From Pseudomonadota bacterium (GTDB lineage: Bacteria > Pseudomonadota > Gammaproteobacteria > Acidiferrobacterales > Acidiferrobacteraceae), in NCBI GenBank assembly GCA_021794275.1, contig JAJYRD010000060.1, positions 72,329-136,328 on the forward strand: DNA of 64,000 nt, read 5' to 3'. Shown piece after piece: positions 46,862 through 55,468 of the stretch (positions are counted from its first letter, which is position 1; each line of letters starts with the position of its first letter). A program made the translations under genes and the position numbers. The notes below the pieces were generated by a model. It did no database searches and was not told the origin of the DNA. It was given only the letters and a program-made list of their open reading frames with translations.

Positions 46862-47294
46862 CATCCATGTGACAGTGGCGGCGATCGCCCGGCGCGACGA
46901 CCGCTACCTCATCGTCGAGGAAACGGTCGGCGGCCGGCTCGTCTTGAATCAGCCGGCCGGCCATCTCGAGCGGTGCGAGACACTCGAAGAGGCGGCGGTG
47001 CGCGAGACACTGGAAGAGACCGCGTGGGATTTCGTGCCGCAGGCGCTCGTTGGTGTCTACCAGTACGAGAGCGCCGAAGGGGTTGCCTATCTCCGGTTCG
47101 CGTTTGCGGGCGATGTCACAGGCCATCACCCGGAGCGCGCGCTTGATCACGGTATCGAACGGACCTTGTGGCTCACGCGTGCGCAACTACTCGCGCGCGC
47201 CGCCGATCATCGTGGACCGCAGGTGCTGCGCGCCGTCGACGACTACGAAAGCGGGCGCCGCTACCCTTTGGACGCCCTCGTGTGCCGCCCGTGA
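46851..47294 (+). CDS. nudJ: NUDIX phosphatase NudJ
   Basis: A 147-residue NUDIX hydrolase. The Nudix box is G-x5-E-x7-REx2EE within [20 protein letters not shown] (residues 38-57). Family members hydrolyse nucleoside di/triphosphates and HMP-PP. ATG with GGAGG 6 bases upstream. The stop overlaps the mnmA GTG start (GTGA). Confidence 0.94.
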   Translation: MSRDIHVTVAAIARRDDRYLIVEETVGGRLVLNQPAGHLERCETLEEAAVRETLEETAWDFVPQALVGVYQYESAEGVAYLRFAFAGDVTGHHPERALDHGIERTLWLTRAQLLARAADHRGPQVLRAVDDYESGRRYPLDALVCRP

Positions 47295-48373
47295 ACCCCC
47301 ATGTCGTGGTCGCCCTGTCAGGGGGCGTGGACTCGGCGGTCGCTGCCGCCTTGCTGCTCGAGCAGGGTTTCCGGGTTACGGGCCTCTTCATGAAGAACTG
47401 GGAGGACGATGATCACGAAGGCTTTTGCCCCTCCGCCGAGGATTACCAGTCGGCACGCGCCGTGGCCGAGATCCTTGAGATCCCTCTCTACGCGGCCAAT
47501 TTCGCGAAGGAGTATCGGACCCGGGTCTTTGCGCGTTTCCTGCAAGATTGCGAGGCGGGCCTGACTCCGAATCCCGACATCCTCTGCAATCGCGAGATCA
47601 AATTCGATGTGTTCTGGCGCCGCGCCCAGACGCTCGGCGCCGATCTCATGGCGACCGGCCATTACGCACGTGTCGCCTTGCACCACGGGACCTTGCGGCT
47701 CTTCGCCGGGTGCGACCCCGACAAAGATCAGAGCTACTTCCTACACACCATAGATCCGGCGATGCTTCCGTTCCTGCGCTTTCCCATAGGAGACTTCACC
47801 AAGAGTGATATCCGCGCCCGTGCAGAGGCGCTCGGATTGCCGAACGCCGACCGCAAAGGCAGCAGCGGGATCTGTTTCATCGGTGAGCGCCGCTTCCCGC
47901 CCTTCTTGAAGCGCTACCTAAAGGGTGTACCCGGCGCCATCTACTCAGTCGACGGCGAGCGCCTGGGGAACCATGAGGGCCTGATGTTCTACACCCTGGG
48001 ACAACGGCGCGGGCTCGGGCTCGGTGGACCCGGCGAGGCCTGGTACGTGGCCGACAAGCGTCTCGCCGATAACGCCCTTATCGTGGCGCAAGGCGGCTGC
48101 CATCCGAGCCTCTACAAGCCCAGGTGCCGAACCGGCGCCGCCCATTGGCTCGGCCCGCCCCCGGCACTTCCGTGGCAGGGTCTGGCCAAAATCCGCTACC
48201 GCCAGCAGACCTTCCCGGTTCGCGTGCAGGCCGACCCCGACCTGCCACGTGGCCTGCTGCTCGAATTCGGAGAGCCACAACGTGCGGTGACCCCTGGGCA
48301 GTCGGCGGTCTTCTACGGGCCCGACGGGGCCTGCCTAGGCGGCGCCATCATCGAAAGGGAGTGGGTCCCGTAA
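47291..48373 (+). CDS. mnmA: tRNA-specific 2-thiouridylase MnmA
   Basis: Makes 2-thiouridine at tRNA wobble U34 with sulfur from the TusE relay. It has 360 residues. PP-loop SGGVDSAVAA near residue 10; catalytic Cys in ILCNREIKF and in GICFIGERRF; GHYAR; TLGQRRGLGLGG. GTG start by overlap with nudJ and by the family start. In E. coli hflD follows; here a UDG-like gene on the opposite strand overlaps the end by 39 bp. Confidence 0.97.
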   Translation: MNPHVVVALSGGVDSAVAAALLLEQGFRVTGLFMKNWEDDDHEGFCPSAEDYQSARAVAEILEIPLYAANFAKEYRTRVFARFLQDCEAGLTPNPDILCNREIKFDVFWRRAQTLGADLMATGHYARVALHHGTLRLFAGCDPDKDQSYFLHTIDPAMLPFLRFPIGDFTKSDIRARAEALGLPNADRKGSSGICFIGERRFPPFLKRYLKGVPGAIYSVDGERLGNHEGLMFYTLGQRRGLGLGGPGEAWYVADKRLADNALIVAQGGCHPSLYKPRCRTGAAHWLGPPPALPWQGLAKIRYRQQTFPVRVQADPDLPRGLLLEFGEPQRAVTPGQSAVFYGPDGACLGGAIIEREWVP

Positions 48374-48976
48374 GATGGCGCGCACGCGGCGCTTCAGGGG
48401 CGGTAGGATCTCGGTCTCGAACCAGGGGTTACGCCTTAACCATTGATTATTCCGGCCAGAGGGGTGCGGCAGGGGCCAGAGCGCGCCATAATCGGCGCCA
48501 CGGCGTACCGCTGCCGCCACCGCCAGACGCGCATCAGCGGACGGGAGGTGGTAGGCTTGTGCGTAACGGCCCACGAGCAGGGTCAGCCGCGTCCTTGGAA
48601 GCAAGGCCCGCAGAGGCGGGAACCATAGGGGCGCGCAGCGTGGCCGTGGAGGCTGATCCCCGCGAGGCCCCGAGCCTGGGTAACAAAGCCCCATGGGAAT
48701 GATGGCGAAATCCGGACCATAAAAGGTCGCTCGGTCGACCCCAAGCCAGGCCCGCAGGCGGTCGCCGCTCGGATCGTTCCAGGGGATCCCGGTCTCATGG
48801 ACCCGGCGGCCCGGGGCCTGACCTACGATGAGTATGCGCGCGAGCGACTGTGCTTGGACGATGGGGCGCGGACCGCAGGGTAGATCGTCGCAGGCGCGAC
48901 AAGCGCGCACCTGGGCGAGCAAGGCCTTTAGTGGAGAGGATTCGGGGTCTGTCACGACCCCCAGGATAGACGACAA
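48335..48976 (-). CDS. Uracil-DNA glycosylase superfamily protein
   Basis: A 213-residue protein of the uracil-DNA-glycosylase fold. Motif 1 is VGQAPGRRVHETGIPWNDPS; the C-terminal motif is PHPSGRNNQW, where the family has HPS-x. RACRACDDLPCGP near residue 25 could bind a metal, but four cysteines of the iron-sulfur class are not clearly present. It is close to the UDG family-4/6-like 'uracil-DNA glycosylase family protein' group; activity on uracil or other deaminated bases is not established. Lies between mnmA and purB where hflD usually is. Confidence 0.82.
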   Translation of the reverse strand: MSSILGVVTDPESSPLKALLAQVRACRACDDLPCGPRPIVQAQSLARILIVGQAPGRRVHETGIPWNDPSGDRLRAWLGVDRATFYGPDFAIIPMGLCYPGSGPRGDQPPRPRCAPLWFPPLRALLPRTRLTLLVGRYAQAYHLPSADARLAVAAAVRRGADYGALWPLPHPSGRNNQWLRRNPWFETEILPPLKRRVRAILRDPLPFDDGAA

Positions 48977-49010
48977 CGCATGACGGCGGCTAGACGCCGG
49001 AAGGACCTTT

Positions 49011-50381
49011 GTGAGCGAACTTTCAGCACTCTCCCCCCTCGACGGCCGCTATGCGCGGGACACGCGGGCACTTACGCCGATCTTCAGCGAATGGGGCCTC
49101 ATGCGCGCGCGCCTGCAAGCCGAGATCGCCTGGCTCGTGGGTTTGAGCGAAGAGCCGGGTGTCGCCGAATTGCCGCCCTTTCCAGCCCGCGCGCGCGAAC
49201 GCCTCGACGCACTCGTGGCGGGCTTCGATGAACGGGCGGCCGACGCCATAAAAACCATAGAGGCCAAGACGAACCATGATGTCAAGGCCATCGAGTACTA
49301 CCTGCGCGGCTTCATGAATGAGCATCAAGACTTGAAGACGGCCTCCGAATTCGTGCACTTCGCGCTCACCTCGGAAGACGTCAACAACGTCGCCTATGCC
49401 CTGATGGCCCAGAACGGACGCGATAAAGTGCTCCTGCCGGCGCTGGACGCCATCATTGCCTCCCTTGATGAGCTCGCCTGCGCCACCGCGTCGGTCTCGA
49501 TGCTGGCGCGGACCCACGGGCAGCCCGCCTCTCCCACCACGGTGGGCAAGGAAATCCGGGTATTCGTGGCGCGGCTTGGCCGGGCGCGGGGAGAGATCCA
49601 GGCGGTACCGCTGCCGGCCAAGATGAACGGCGCGGTCGGCAATTACAATGCCCACTACGCGGCCTATCCCGAAATCGACTGGCCCGCGGTCTCGGCGCGC
49701 GTACTCGCCGGACTCGGGCTCTCGCAGAATCCGCACACGACCCAGATCGAGCCACACGACGGCTTGGCCGAGCTCTGCCATGCCGTAGCCCGCGCCAACA
49801 CGATCCTGATCGATCTCTCGCGCGACCTGTGGGGCTATATCTCCCTTGGATATTTTCGCCAAAAGACACGTGCCGGCGAGGTCGGGTCGTCGACCATGCC
49901 GCACAAGGTCAATCCCATTGACTTCGAGAATGCGGAAGGCAATCTGGGGCTTGCCAACGCCCTCCTCGACCACCTCGCCGCCAAGCTTCCTATCAGCCGC
50001 TTCCAGCGCGATTTGAGCGACTCGACCGTACTGCGCAACGTCGGCAGCGCCTTCGGCTATGCGCTCCTCGCCTACCGCGCCTGCGCGCGCGGGCTCGGCA
50101 AGTTGTCCATCGATGAGGAGCGGGTGCGCGCCGACCTCGACTGCCACATCGAGGTTCTGACTGAGGCAGTGCAGACCGTCATGCGGCGCTATGGCCTGGC
50201 CGGCGGCTACGAGGAATTGAAGGACTTGAGCCGGGGACGCGCACTCACGGCCCAGGACCTGCGTAACTTTATAGCGCGTCTGTCGCTCCCACCCGAGGCG
50301 CGCGCGGCGCTCGAGCGCTTAAGCCCGGCGACCTACGTAGGCAACGCGCCCGCACAAGCGAAGGGCCGCCCGCACCCTTGA
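49011..50381 (+). CDS. purB: Adenylosuccinate lyase
   Basis: Acts twice in purine synthesis (SAICAR to AICAR, adenylosuccinate to AMP). It has 456 residues, the E. coli-type length. LSPLDGRYARDT at the start, TKTNHDVKA-like EAKTNHDVKAIEYYL, FVHFALTSEDVNNVAYAL, ARTHGQPASPTTVGKE and the fumarase-superfamily signature GSSTMPHKVNPIDFENAEGN. GTG with GGAAGGA upstream. Confidence 0.98.
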   Translation: MSELSALSPLDGRYARDTRALTPIFSEWGLMRARLQAEIAWLVGLSEEPGVAELPPFPARARERLDALVAGFDERAADAIKTIEAKTNHDVKAIEYYLRGFMNEHQDLKTASEFVHFALTSEDVNNVAYALMAQNGRDKVLLPALDAIIASLDELACATASVSMLARTHGQPASPTTVGKEIRVFVARLGRARGEIQAVPLPAKMNGAVGNYNAHYAAYPEIDWPAVSARVLAGLGLSQNPHTTQIEPHDGLAELCHAVARANTILIDLSRDLWGYISLGYFRQKTRAGEVGSSTMPHKVNPIDFENAEGNLGLANALLDHLAAKLPISRFQRDLSDSTVLRNVGSAFGYALLAYRACARGLGKLSIDEERVRADLDCHIEVLTEAVQTVMRRYGLAGGYEELKDLSRGRALTAQDLRNFIARLSLPPEARAALERLSPATYVGNAPAQAKGRPHP

Positions 50382-50412
50382 AGAAACAGCTCATCGTCCG
50401 CACATAGCGTCC

Positions 50413-51330
50413 ATGCACTATCGTGACTATTATCGGATCATGGGGCTCGAGCGTACGGCGAGCGCGGAGGACATAAAGCGCGCCTACCGGAAACTCGCGC
50501 GCCGCTATCACCCGGACGTGAGCAAAGAACCCGGGGCCGAGGAGCGTTTCAAGGAGATCGGGGAGGCCTATGAGGTCTTGCGCGATCCGGAAAAACGCGC
50601 CGCCTACGATCGACTGGGAAGTCAGTGGCAGGCGGAGCAGGACTTCACGCCCCCGCCGGACTGGCGCGGGACCCATGGCGGGGGCGGCGGCCCGCACATC
50701 TTCGAGGGGCAGGAGTTCAGCGACTTTTTCGAGAGCCTCTTTGGCAGTGGTCGTCGCGGCGCCTCGGCGCGTGGCGCGGATGAGACCGCTCACCTCACGA
50801 TCACGCTCGAAGATGCATTCCATGGCGCCACAAAACCGGTGCGGCTCACCATCCCGCAGCGGGACGCCCATGGGCGCCTGGTTCCGGAGCAGCGCACATT
50901 GAATGTGCGTATCCCCAAGGGCATACAGCAGGGACAACAGATCCGCTTGGCCGGACAAGGCAACCCCGGGCGCGCCGGGGCGGGCGACCTCTATCTCGAG
51001 ATCGCGATCGCGCCACACCCCCTCTACCGGCCCGATGGCCGTGATCTCTATCTCACGGCACCCGTGACTCCTTGGGAAGCCGCGCTCGGCGCGCGCCTCA
51101 AGGTGCCGACCCTCGCAGGGACGGTAGAGGTGCGCCTGCCGGAAGGCTCTCAGTCCGGCCAAAAACTACGGTTGAAGGGACGCGGCATGCCCGGCACGCC
51201 CCCCGGCGATCAGTACGTCCTGATCGAGATCGTCAATCCGAAGGCCGACAGCGAAAAGGCACGCGAACTCTACCGTGCCATGGCGCGGGATCTGGCCTTT
51301 GATCCTCGCGCGCACTGGGGGGCAGCATGA
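50413..51330 (+). CDS. cbpA: CbpA-type DnaJ co-chaperone
   Basis: A 305-residue class B J-protein: J-domain with the HPD motif (YHPDVSKEP) at about 36-38, a Gly-rich linker (THGGGGGP), and two C-terminal beta-domains (LTITLEDAFHGATKPVRL ... RIPKGIQQGQQIRLAGQG and DLYLTAPVTPWEAALGARL). No zinc-finger cysteines, which separates it from DnaJ. Coupled to cbpM by a 4-bp overlap, the standard CbpA-modulator pair. Confidence 0.96.
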   Translation: MHYRDYYRIMGLERTASAEDIKRAYRKLARRYHPDVSKEPGAEERFKEIGEAYEVLRDPEKRAAYDRLGSQWQAEQDFTPPPDWRGTHGGGGGPHIFEGQEFSDFFESLFGSGRRGASARGADETAHLTITLEDAFHGATKPVRLTIPQRDAHGRLVPEQRTLNVRIPKGIQQGQQIRLAGQGNPGRAGAGDLYLEIAIAPHPLYRPDGRDLYLTAPVTPWEAALGARLKVPTLAGTVEVRLPEGSQSGQKLRLKGRGMPGTPPGDQYVLIEIVNPKADSEKARELYRAMARDLAFDPRAHWGAA

Positions 51331-51683
51331 GTGACGCACTGAATGGACTGGTCCTGGATGAACTCGAGATCGTGACCCGCGCCGATCTCTGCGGCAATGG
51401 GTGGGTGACCCCCGAGGAACTGGATCTGCTCGCGTCGCTTGGTGTCATTCACGGACGCGGCCAAGGTTATCCGGCGACGTGTCTTCGCATCGTCCGGCGC
51501 GCTGCGCGCCTGAAGAGGGGGCTCGAGGCCGATTGGGAGGCGGTCGCGGTCATCATGGACCTCTTGCACGAGGTCGAGGCGCTCAAAAGCGAATTGCGTG
51601 GCCTCAAGGCCCGCGAGCGGCAGCGGCTCGCACCAGGGGACGACCCGCACGTCTTCCCCGAGGACGGGGAGCCCCGCGACTAA
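51327..51683 (+). CDS. cbpM: Chaperone modulator CbpM
   Basis: A 118-residue MerR-like winged-helix protein that inhibits CbpA by binding its J-domain. WVTPEELDLLASLGVI and ATCLRIVRRAARLKRGLEADWEAVAVIMDLLHEVEAL are the recognisable parts, ending in a helix with charged residues. Longer C-tail than E. coli CbpM (101). Tail-to-tail overlap of 4 bp with the zinc-ribbon gene. Confidence 0.9.
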   Translation: MSDALNGLVLDELEIVTRADLCGNGWVTPEELDLLASLGVIHGRGQGYPATCLRIVRRAARLKRGLEADWEAVAVIMDLLHEVEALKSELRGLKARERQRLAPGDDPHVFPEDGEPRD

Positions 51684-52249
51684 CGCCTGCGCAGGCTCGG
51701 GATGCCGGAGACCGGCGACGACGTGGTAAGTCGGTAACCGCAGGTGCAGCGCTCGACCCCATAGGCAACGGGCGCGGTGCAATGCGGACACGTATTGGAC
51801 GTCGCAACCACATCAGCCCCAAAGACGAAACCGCAAGCGCAACGTCCGACACTCTGCGGCATCGTAGCGGTGCAAACCGGGCACTCCTTGTCGGCGGTGG
51901 CGCGCCGTGGAGGTTCTGCGCGGGCGGTCTCGTGCTGACCCTGACGATAGGCGTCCAGGTCACGCCCCAGGGCTTCCAAATCGGCCACGGCGAGCGCGAG
52001 CGCCCGCGCATGCCCGCGATCCTCGGGGTGCAGCCCGGTTGCATGGCGTAAGCGCTCCATTTCTTCGCGCGCCTGTTTGAAGCGCGCCGCCAGATATTCC
52101 CCGTACAGACGCTCCTGATCCTGTTCGCTCTCGCTCGCCAGGGCCTCGACATAGCCGCAAAATGGACAGGCGCGCGAATCGCGCGCGTACTGACGTGCGC
52201 ACGACGGGCAAGGTTTGCGATACAGAGTAGAAATCGCGTCGTCGGTCAT
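51680..52249 (-). CDS. Multi zinc-ribbon protein of unknown function
   Basis: A 189-residue protein with three cysteine pairs of zinc-ribbon type: CPSC...CPFCG (residues 14-32), CPVC...CACGF (about 122-139) and CPHC...CTCGY (about 153-170). Between them lies a helical, Arg/Glu-rich region (about 40-110). No catalytic domain. Probably a nucleic-acid- or protein-binding adaptor; the J-protein pair CbpA-CbpM converges on it but has no shared promoter. Strong ribosome site GGAGGCCCC. Confidence 0.75.
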   Translation of the reverse strand: MTDDAISTLYRKPCPSCARQYARDSRACPFCGYVEALASESEQDQERLYGEYLAARFKQAREEMERLRHATGLHPEDRGHARALALAVADLEALGRDLDAYRQGQHETARAEPPRRATADKECPVCTATMPQSVGRCACGFVFGADVVATSNTCPHCTAPVAYGVERCTCGYRLTTSSPVSGIPSLRRR

Positions 52250-52413
52250 GGGGCCTCCTTAAGCCACCCCAACTATAGAACGCCCTAACTCATTGGGAAA
52301 GCTCGCTTGTCGGCTGGACGCGGCCGTCGATGCCGATACCGGCCCGGGGACGCGGGACCGCACCCATCCGCCCGATAGCCGCACCCCGAGGCGAAGGCTT
52401 AGTCTTGAGCGTC

Positions 52414-54555
52414 ATGGATAAACTGCTCGTAGAGGGTCGCAACTGCTGGCGCATCGTAATAGCCGACGAGATCGCCTTCCTGATCGACGGTGAAAATTAT
52501 TTCCGCGCCTTCAAGGAAGCCGTATGCGCGGCTCAAAGCACCATCCTCATATCCGCATGGGATGTCGATAGCCGTATGTATCTGGAGGGCACACCGGACC
52601 CAGGTGGCCGCACCCTGGAGGGCCGCCTGGGACCCTTTCTCGACGGCATCATCCGCGCTAAACCGCACCTGCACGCCTTCCTTCTCAGTTGGGACTTCTC
52701 GCTCATCTTCGCCCTGGAGCGCGAGCCCTTCCCGGCCTTCAAGCTCGGATGGCGCACGCACCGGCGCCTGCACTTCCATCTCGATGGACATCACCCGCCG
52801 GCCGCGTCGCATCACCAGAAGATCGTGGTCGTGGACGATAGGATCGCCTTTGTCGGGGGTCTCGACCTCACCATCCATCGTTGGGACACGCGCGAGCACC
52901 GCGCCCACGACTCCCGTAGGCTGAATCCCGCAGGGCGGTCATACGACCCCTTCCATGACGTGCAGGTCGCCGTGAGCGGGCCCGCGGCGGCCGCCCTTGC
53001 CGATCTGGTGCGCAGACGCTGGTGGCGTGCGACCGGCGCGGCCGTGCCACCCGCCACCGCCCAGCCATCATGGATATGGCCGCTTTCGGTGCGACCGGTA
53101 CTGCGCCATGTGCGGGTCGGTATCAGCCGTACCGAAGCACCCGAGGACGGAGGCGCGCGCATCGATGAGATACGCTCACTCTACCGCGATGCGCTCGCGC
53201 GCGCCGAGCGCTTCGTCTACATCGAGAACCAATATCTGACGGCGGCGGCCGTCGGAGACGCGCTGGCCGACCTGTTACGACGCGATGACCCGCCCGAGAT
53301 CGTCATCGTCCTCCCCTTAAGCGTGCCCGGATGGCTGCAGCAACATACCATGGGCGTCCTGCGCGCGCGCCTTTTGAAACGGCTGCGCGCACTGGATCAG
53401 CGCGGCCGCCTGCATGTCTGCTATCCGGTGGTACCGGGTATAGGCCCCGGCTGCATCAAGGTCCATTCGAAGGTCCTGATCACAGACGAGCGCTTTGTAA
53501 CCATAGGGTCGGCGAATATCAACAATCGCTCCATGGGCCTCGATAGCGAATGCAACATAAGCATGGAAAGCGAAGGCGATCCCGTGATCGAACGCGCCAT
53601 CGACGAGCTACGTTGTGATCTGTTGGGTGAACATCTGGGATGGACACCGGCCGAGGTCCGCCTGCGCCAACGGGATGCGGGCTCGTGGCTCGACATGATC
53701 AAGGCGCGGCGCGCCCATGCCCGCCATCTGGAACCCCTCGAGGAAACCCCGGAGGAGACCCTGTCACCGGTCGCGGACGCCCTCATAGCCGACCCCGAAG
53801 GACCGGTGGCCGCGCCGGAATTGATCGCGGCCTACGTGCCCGAGGCGGCCCGCGAGCACCTGGCCACGCACCTCCTGCGCAACGCGCTCATACTGGTGAT
53901 CCTGGGTTCGCTCGGCGCCGTGTGGCATTTCACCCCCCTGCACTCCTGGCTCGACATCCCAAAAATCATGGCAGCGCTACACAAGGCCAGCCGCTTCGCA
54001 GCGGCCCCCGTGGTCTTATGGGGCGCCTACCTCGCCGGCGGCCTCGCGTTTTTCCCAGTCACCCTGCTGATCGTCGTGACGGCACTGGCCTTCGGGCCCC
54101 CACAAAGCCTGCTCTACGCCTTTCTGGGATGCCTGTCGAGCGCCACACTGAACTACGTGATCGGCCGCGCGCTCGGGCAGCGCACCCTCGATCGCTTCGC
54201 CAAAGACCATTGGCGCGAGCTTCGGCATCGCTTGCGGCGCCAGGGACTTGGCGCCATGATCGCAGTAAGCTTGGTGCCGGTCGCCCCCTTCACCCTGGTT
54301 ACGGCCGCGGCCGGCGCCCTCAATATCCGCTACCGCGACCTCCTCATAGGAACCGCCATCGGGGTCGCCCCAGGCATCCTCGCGCTTACTCTTTTTACGC
54401 GTAGCCTGGCGTCAACCCTGGATCATCCCGCCGGGAAACAGGTTCTGTTCCTGGTTTTCATAGCCGCCGCACTCGCTGCCGCGGCCCTCGCGCTGCGCCG
54501 ATGGGTGGGTCAGCATCTCACGAAAAACAAACACGCCGCCTGCGCCCGTAAATGA
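52414..54555 (+). CDS. Phospholipase D-family / VTT (DedA-like) membrane fusion protein
   Basis: A 713-residue two-part protein. The N-terminal half is a PLD/cardiolipin-synthase-like domain with two HKD motifs: HHQKIVVVDDRIAFVGG near residue 135 and HSKVLITDERFVTIGSANIN near 350. The C-terminal half (about 490-710) has five or more hydrophobic segments with the VTT/TVP38 signature (ALAFGPPQSLLYAFLG, LVPVAPFTLVTAAAGALNI). The fusion suggests phospholipid transfer or hydrolysis coupled to a DedA-like flippase fold. Start at the ATG before KLLVEGRNCW; TTG three codons earlier is possible. Overlaps the next gene by 4 bp. Confidence 0.9.
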   Translation: MDKLLVEGRNCWRIVIADEIAFLIDGENYFRAFKEAVCAAQSTILISAWDVDSRMYLEGTPDPGGRTLEGRLGPFLDGIIRAKPHLHAFLLSWDFSLIFALEREPFPAFKLGWRTHRRLHFHLDGHHPPAASHHQKIVVVDDRIAFVGGLDLTIHRWDTREHRAHDSRRLNPAGRSYDPFHDVQVAVSGPAAAALADLVRRRWWRATGAAVPPATAQPSWIWPLSVRPVLRHVRVGISRTEAPEDGGARIDEIRSLYRDALARAERFVYIENQYLTAAAVGDALADLLRRDDPPEIVIVLPLSVPGWLQQHTMGVLRARLLKRLRALDQRGRLHVCYPVVPGIGPGCIKVHSKVLITDERFVTIGSANINNRSMGLDSECNISMESEGDPVIERAIDELRCDLLGEHLGWTPAEVRLRQRDAGSWLDMIKARRAHARHLEPLEETPEETLSPVADALIADPEGPVAAPELIAAYVPEAAREHLATHLLRNALILVILGSLGAVWHFTPLHSWLDIPKIMAALHKASRFAAAPVVLWGAYLAGGLAFFPVTLLIVVTALAFGPPQSLLYAFLGCLSSATLNYVIGRALGQRTLDRFAKDHWRELRHRLRRQGLGAMIAVSLVPVAPFTLVTAAAGALNIRYRDLLIGTAIGVAPGILALTLFTRSLASTLDHPAGKQVLFLVFIAAALAAAALALRRWVGQHLTKNKHAACARK

Positions 54556-55253
54556 GCGTAACTTTAAGTGTCGTCTCCTATAACGTCCATGGGTGCGTCG
54601 GACGCGACCGCAGGCGCGACGCGGATCGCGTCGCAGAGACGATCCGGCGCATCGGTGCCGACGTGGTGGGACTGCAAGAGGTGGATACGCATTCCGGACC
54701 CGGCCTCGACAGCAGCCAGATGGACTATCTTCCGCATGCCACCGGCATGAACGCCGCGCGCGGGCCGGTCTTGAGCCGCCATCACGGCCATTACGGCAAC
54801 CTGGTCTTGAGCGCACTCCCCATTCTGGCGGTACGCCACATCGATCTGAGTGTCGCGCATCGCGAGCCGCGCGGGGCACTGGACTGCGACATCGCGCTCG
54901 CCGATCGCGTACTGCGGGTGGTGGTGACCCATTTCGGATTGCGGCCGGCGGAACGGCGCGCGCAGGCCCGGCGGCTCATGGAGGCGCTCGCCCACGACTG
55001 CGCGAAGCCACTCGTCGTGATGGGTGACTTCAACGACTGGCGATCCCGCGCCCCAACCCTGACACCCCTGCACACGGCCCTGGGCGCGCGGCCGAGCCCG
55101 CCGACCTATCCGGCGTTCTTCCCGCTCCTACCGCTCGACCGCGTCTTCGTCTGTCCGCCCGAGGCCCAAGTCACCCTACACACCGAGGCATCGCCCACAT
55201 CACGCGTCTGCTCGGACCATCTGCCGCTTCAGGCCAGCGTCACTTTGCCTTGA
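54552..55253 (+). CDS. Endonuclease/exonuclease/phosphatase (EEP) family hydrolase
   Basis: A 233-residue EEP fold: VVSYNVHGCVG at the start (Asn), VGLQEVDTHS (catalytic Glu), LVVMGDFNDW (Asp/Asn) and CSDHLPL (terminal His) form the metal-dependent active site. EEP enzymes cleave nucleic acids, phosphoinositides or sphingomyelin. Its coupling to a PLD-VTT protein repeats a pairing seen in several bacteria, suggesting a phospholipid rather than a DNA substrate (inference). Confidence 0.9.
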   Translation: MSVTLSVVSYNVHGCVGRDRRRDADRVAETIRRIGADVVGLQEVDTHSGPGLDSSQMDYLPHATGMNAARGPVLSRHHGHYGNLVLSALPILAVRHIDLSVAHREPRGALDCDIALADRVLRVVVTHFGLRPAERRAQARRLMEALAHDCAKPLVVMGDFNDWRSRAPTLTPLHTALGARPSPPTYPAFFPLLPLDRVFVCPPEAQVTLHTEASPTSRVCSDHLPLQASVTLP

Positions 55254-55452
55254 AGGCCGCGGCGGTCTCGGCGGATTTGAAGCCGATCTTCACATGCGTG
55301 CCGTCGCAAAACGGTTTGCGTGCCGAAGCCCCGCAGCGACAGAGGGCAACCGGCTTCCCCGCCTCCACAGGAAAGGATGCGCCGGTCTCATCTACGATAT
55401 CCGCGCCCTCAACGAGATAGGGCCCATTCGCCTTCACGGTAATCTTTGTCAT
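55240..55452 (-). CDS. CDGSH iron-sulfur domain protein
   Basis: A 70-residue mitoNEET-like protein with one CDGSH motif: C38-R-C40-GASARKPF-C49-DG-T-H53, giving the 3Cys-1His [2Fe-2S] ligands. No membrane anchor. Bacterial versions are single- or double-motif proteins of unclear role, possibly cluster or electron transfer. GGAGA before the ATG. It ends 13 bp inside the converging EEP gene. Confidence 0.93.
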   Translation of the reverse strand: MTKITVKANGPYLVEGADIVDETGASFPVEAGKPVALCRCGASARKPFCDGTHVKIGFKSAETAAAFKAK

Positions 55453-55468
55453 ACGATCTCCTTCGCCG

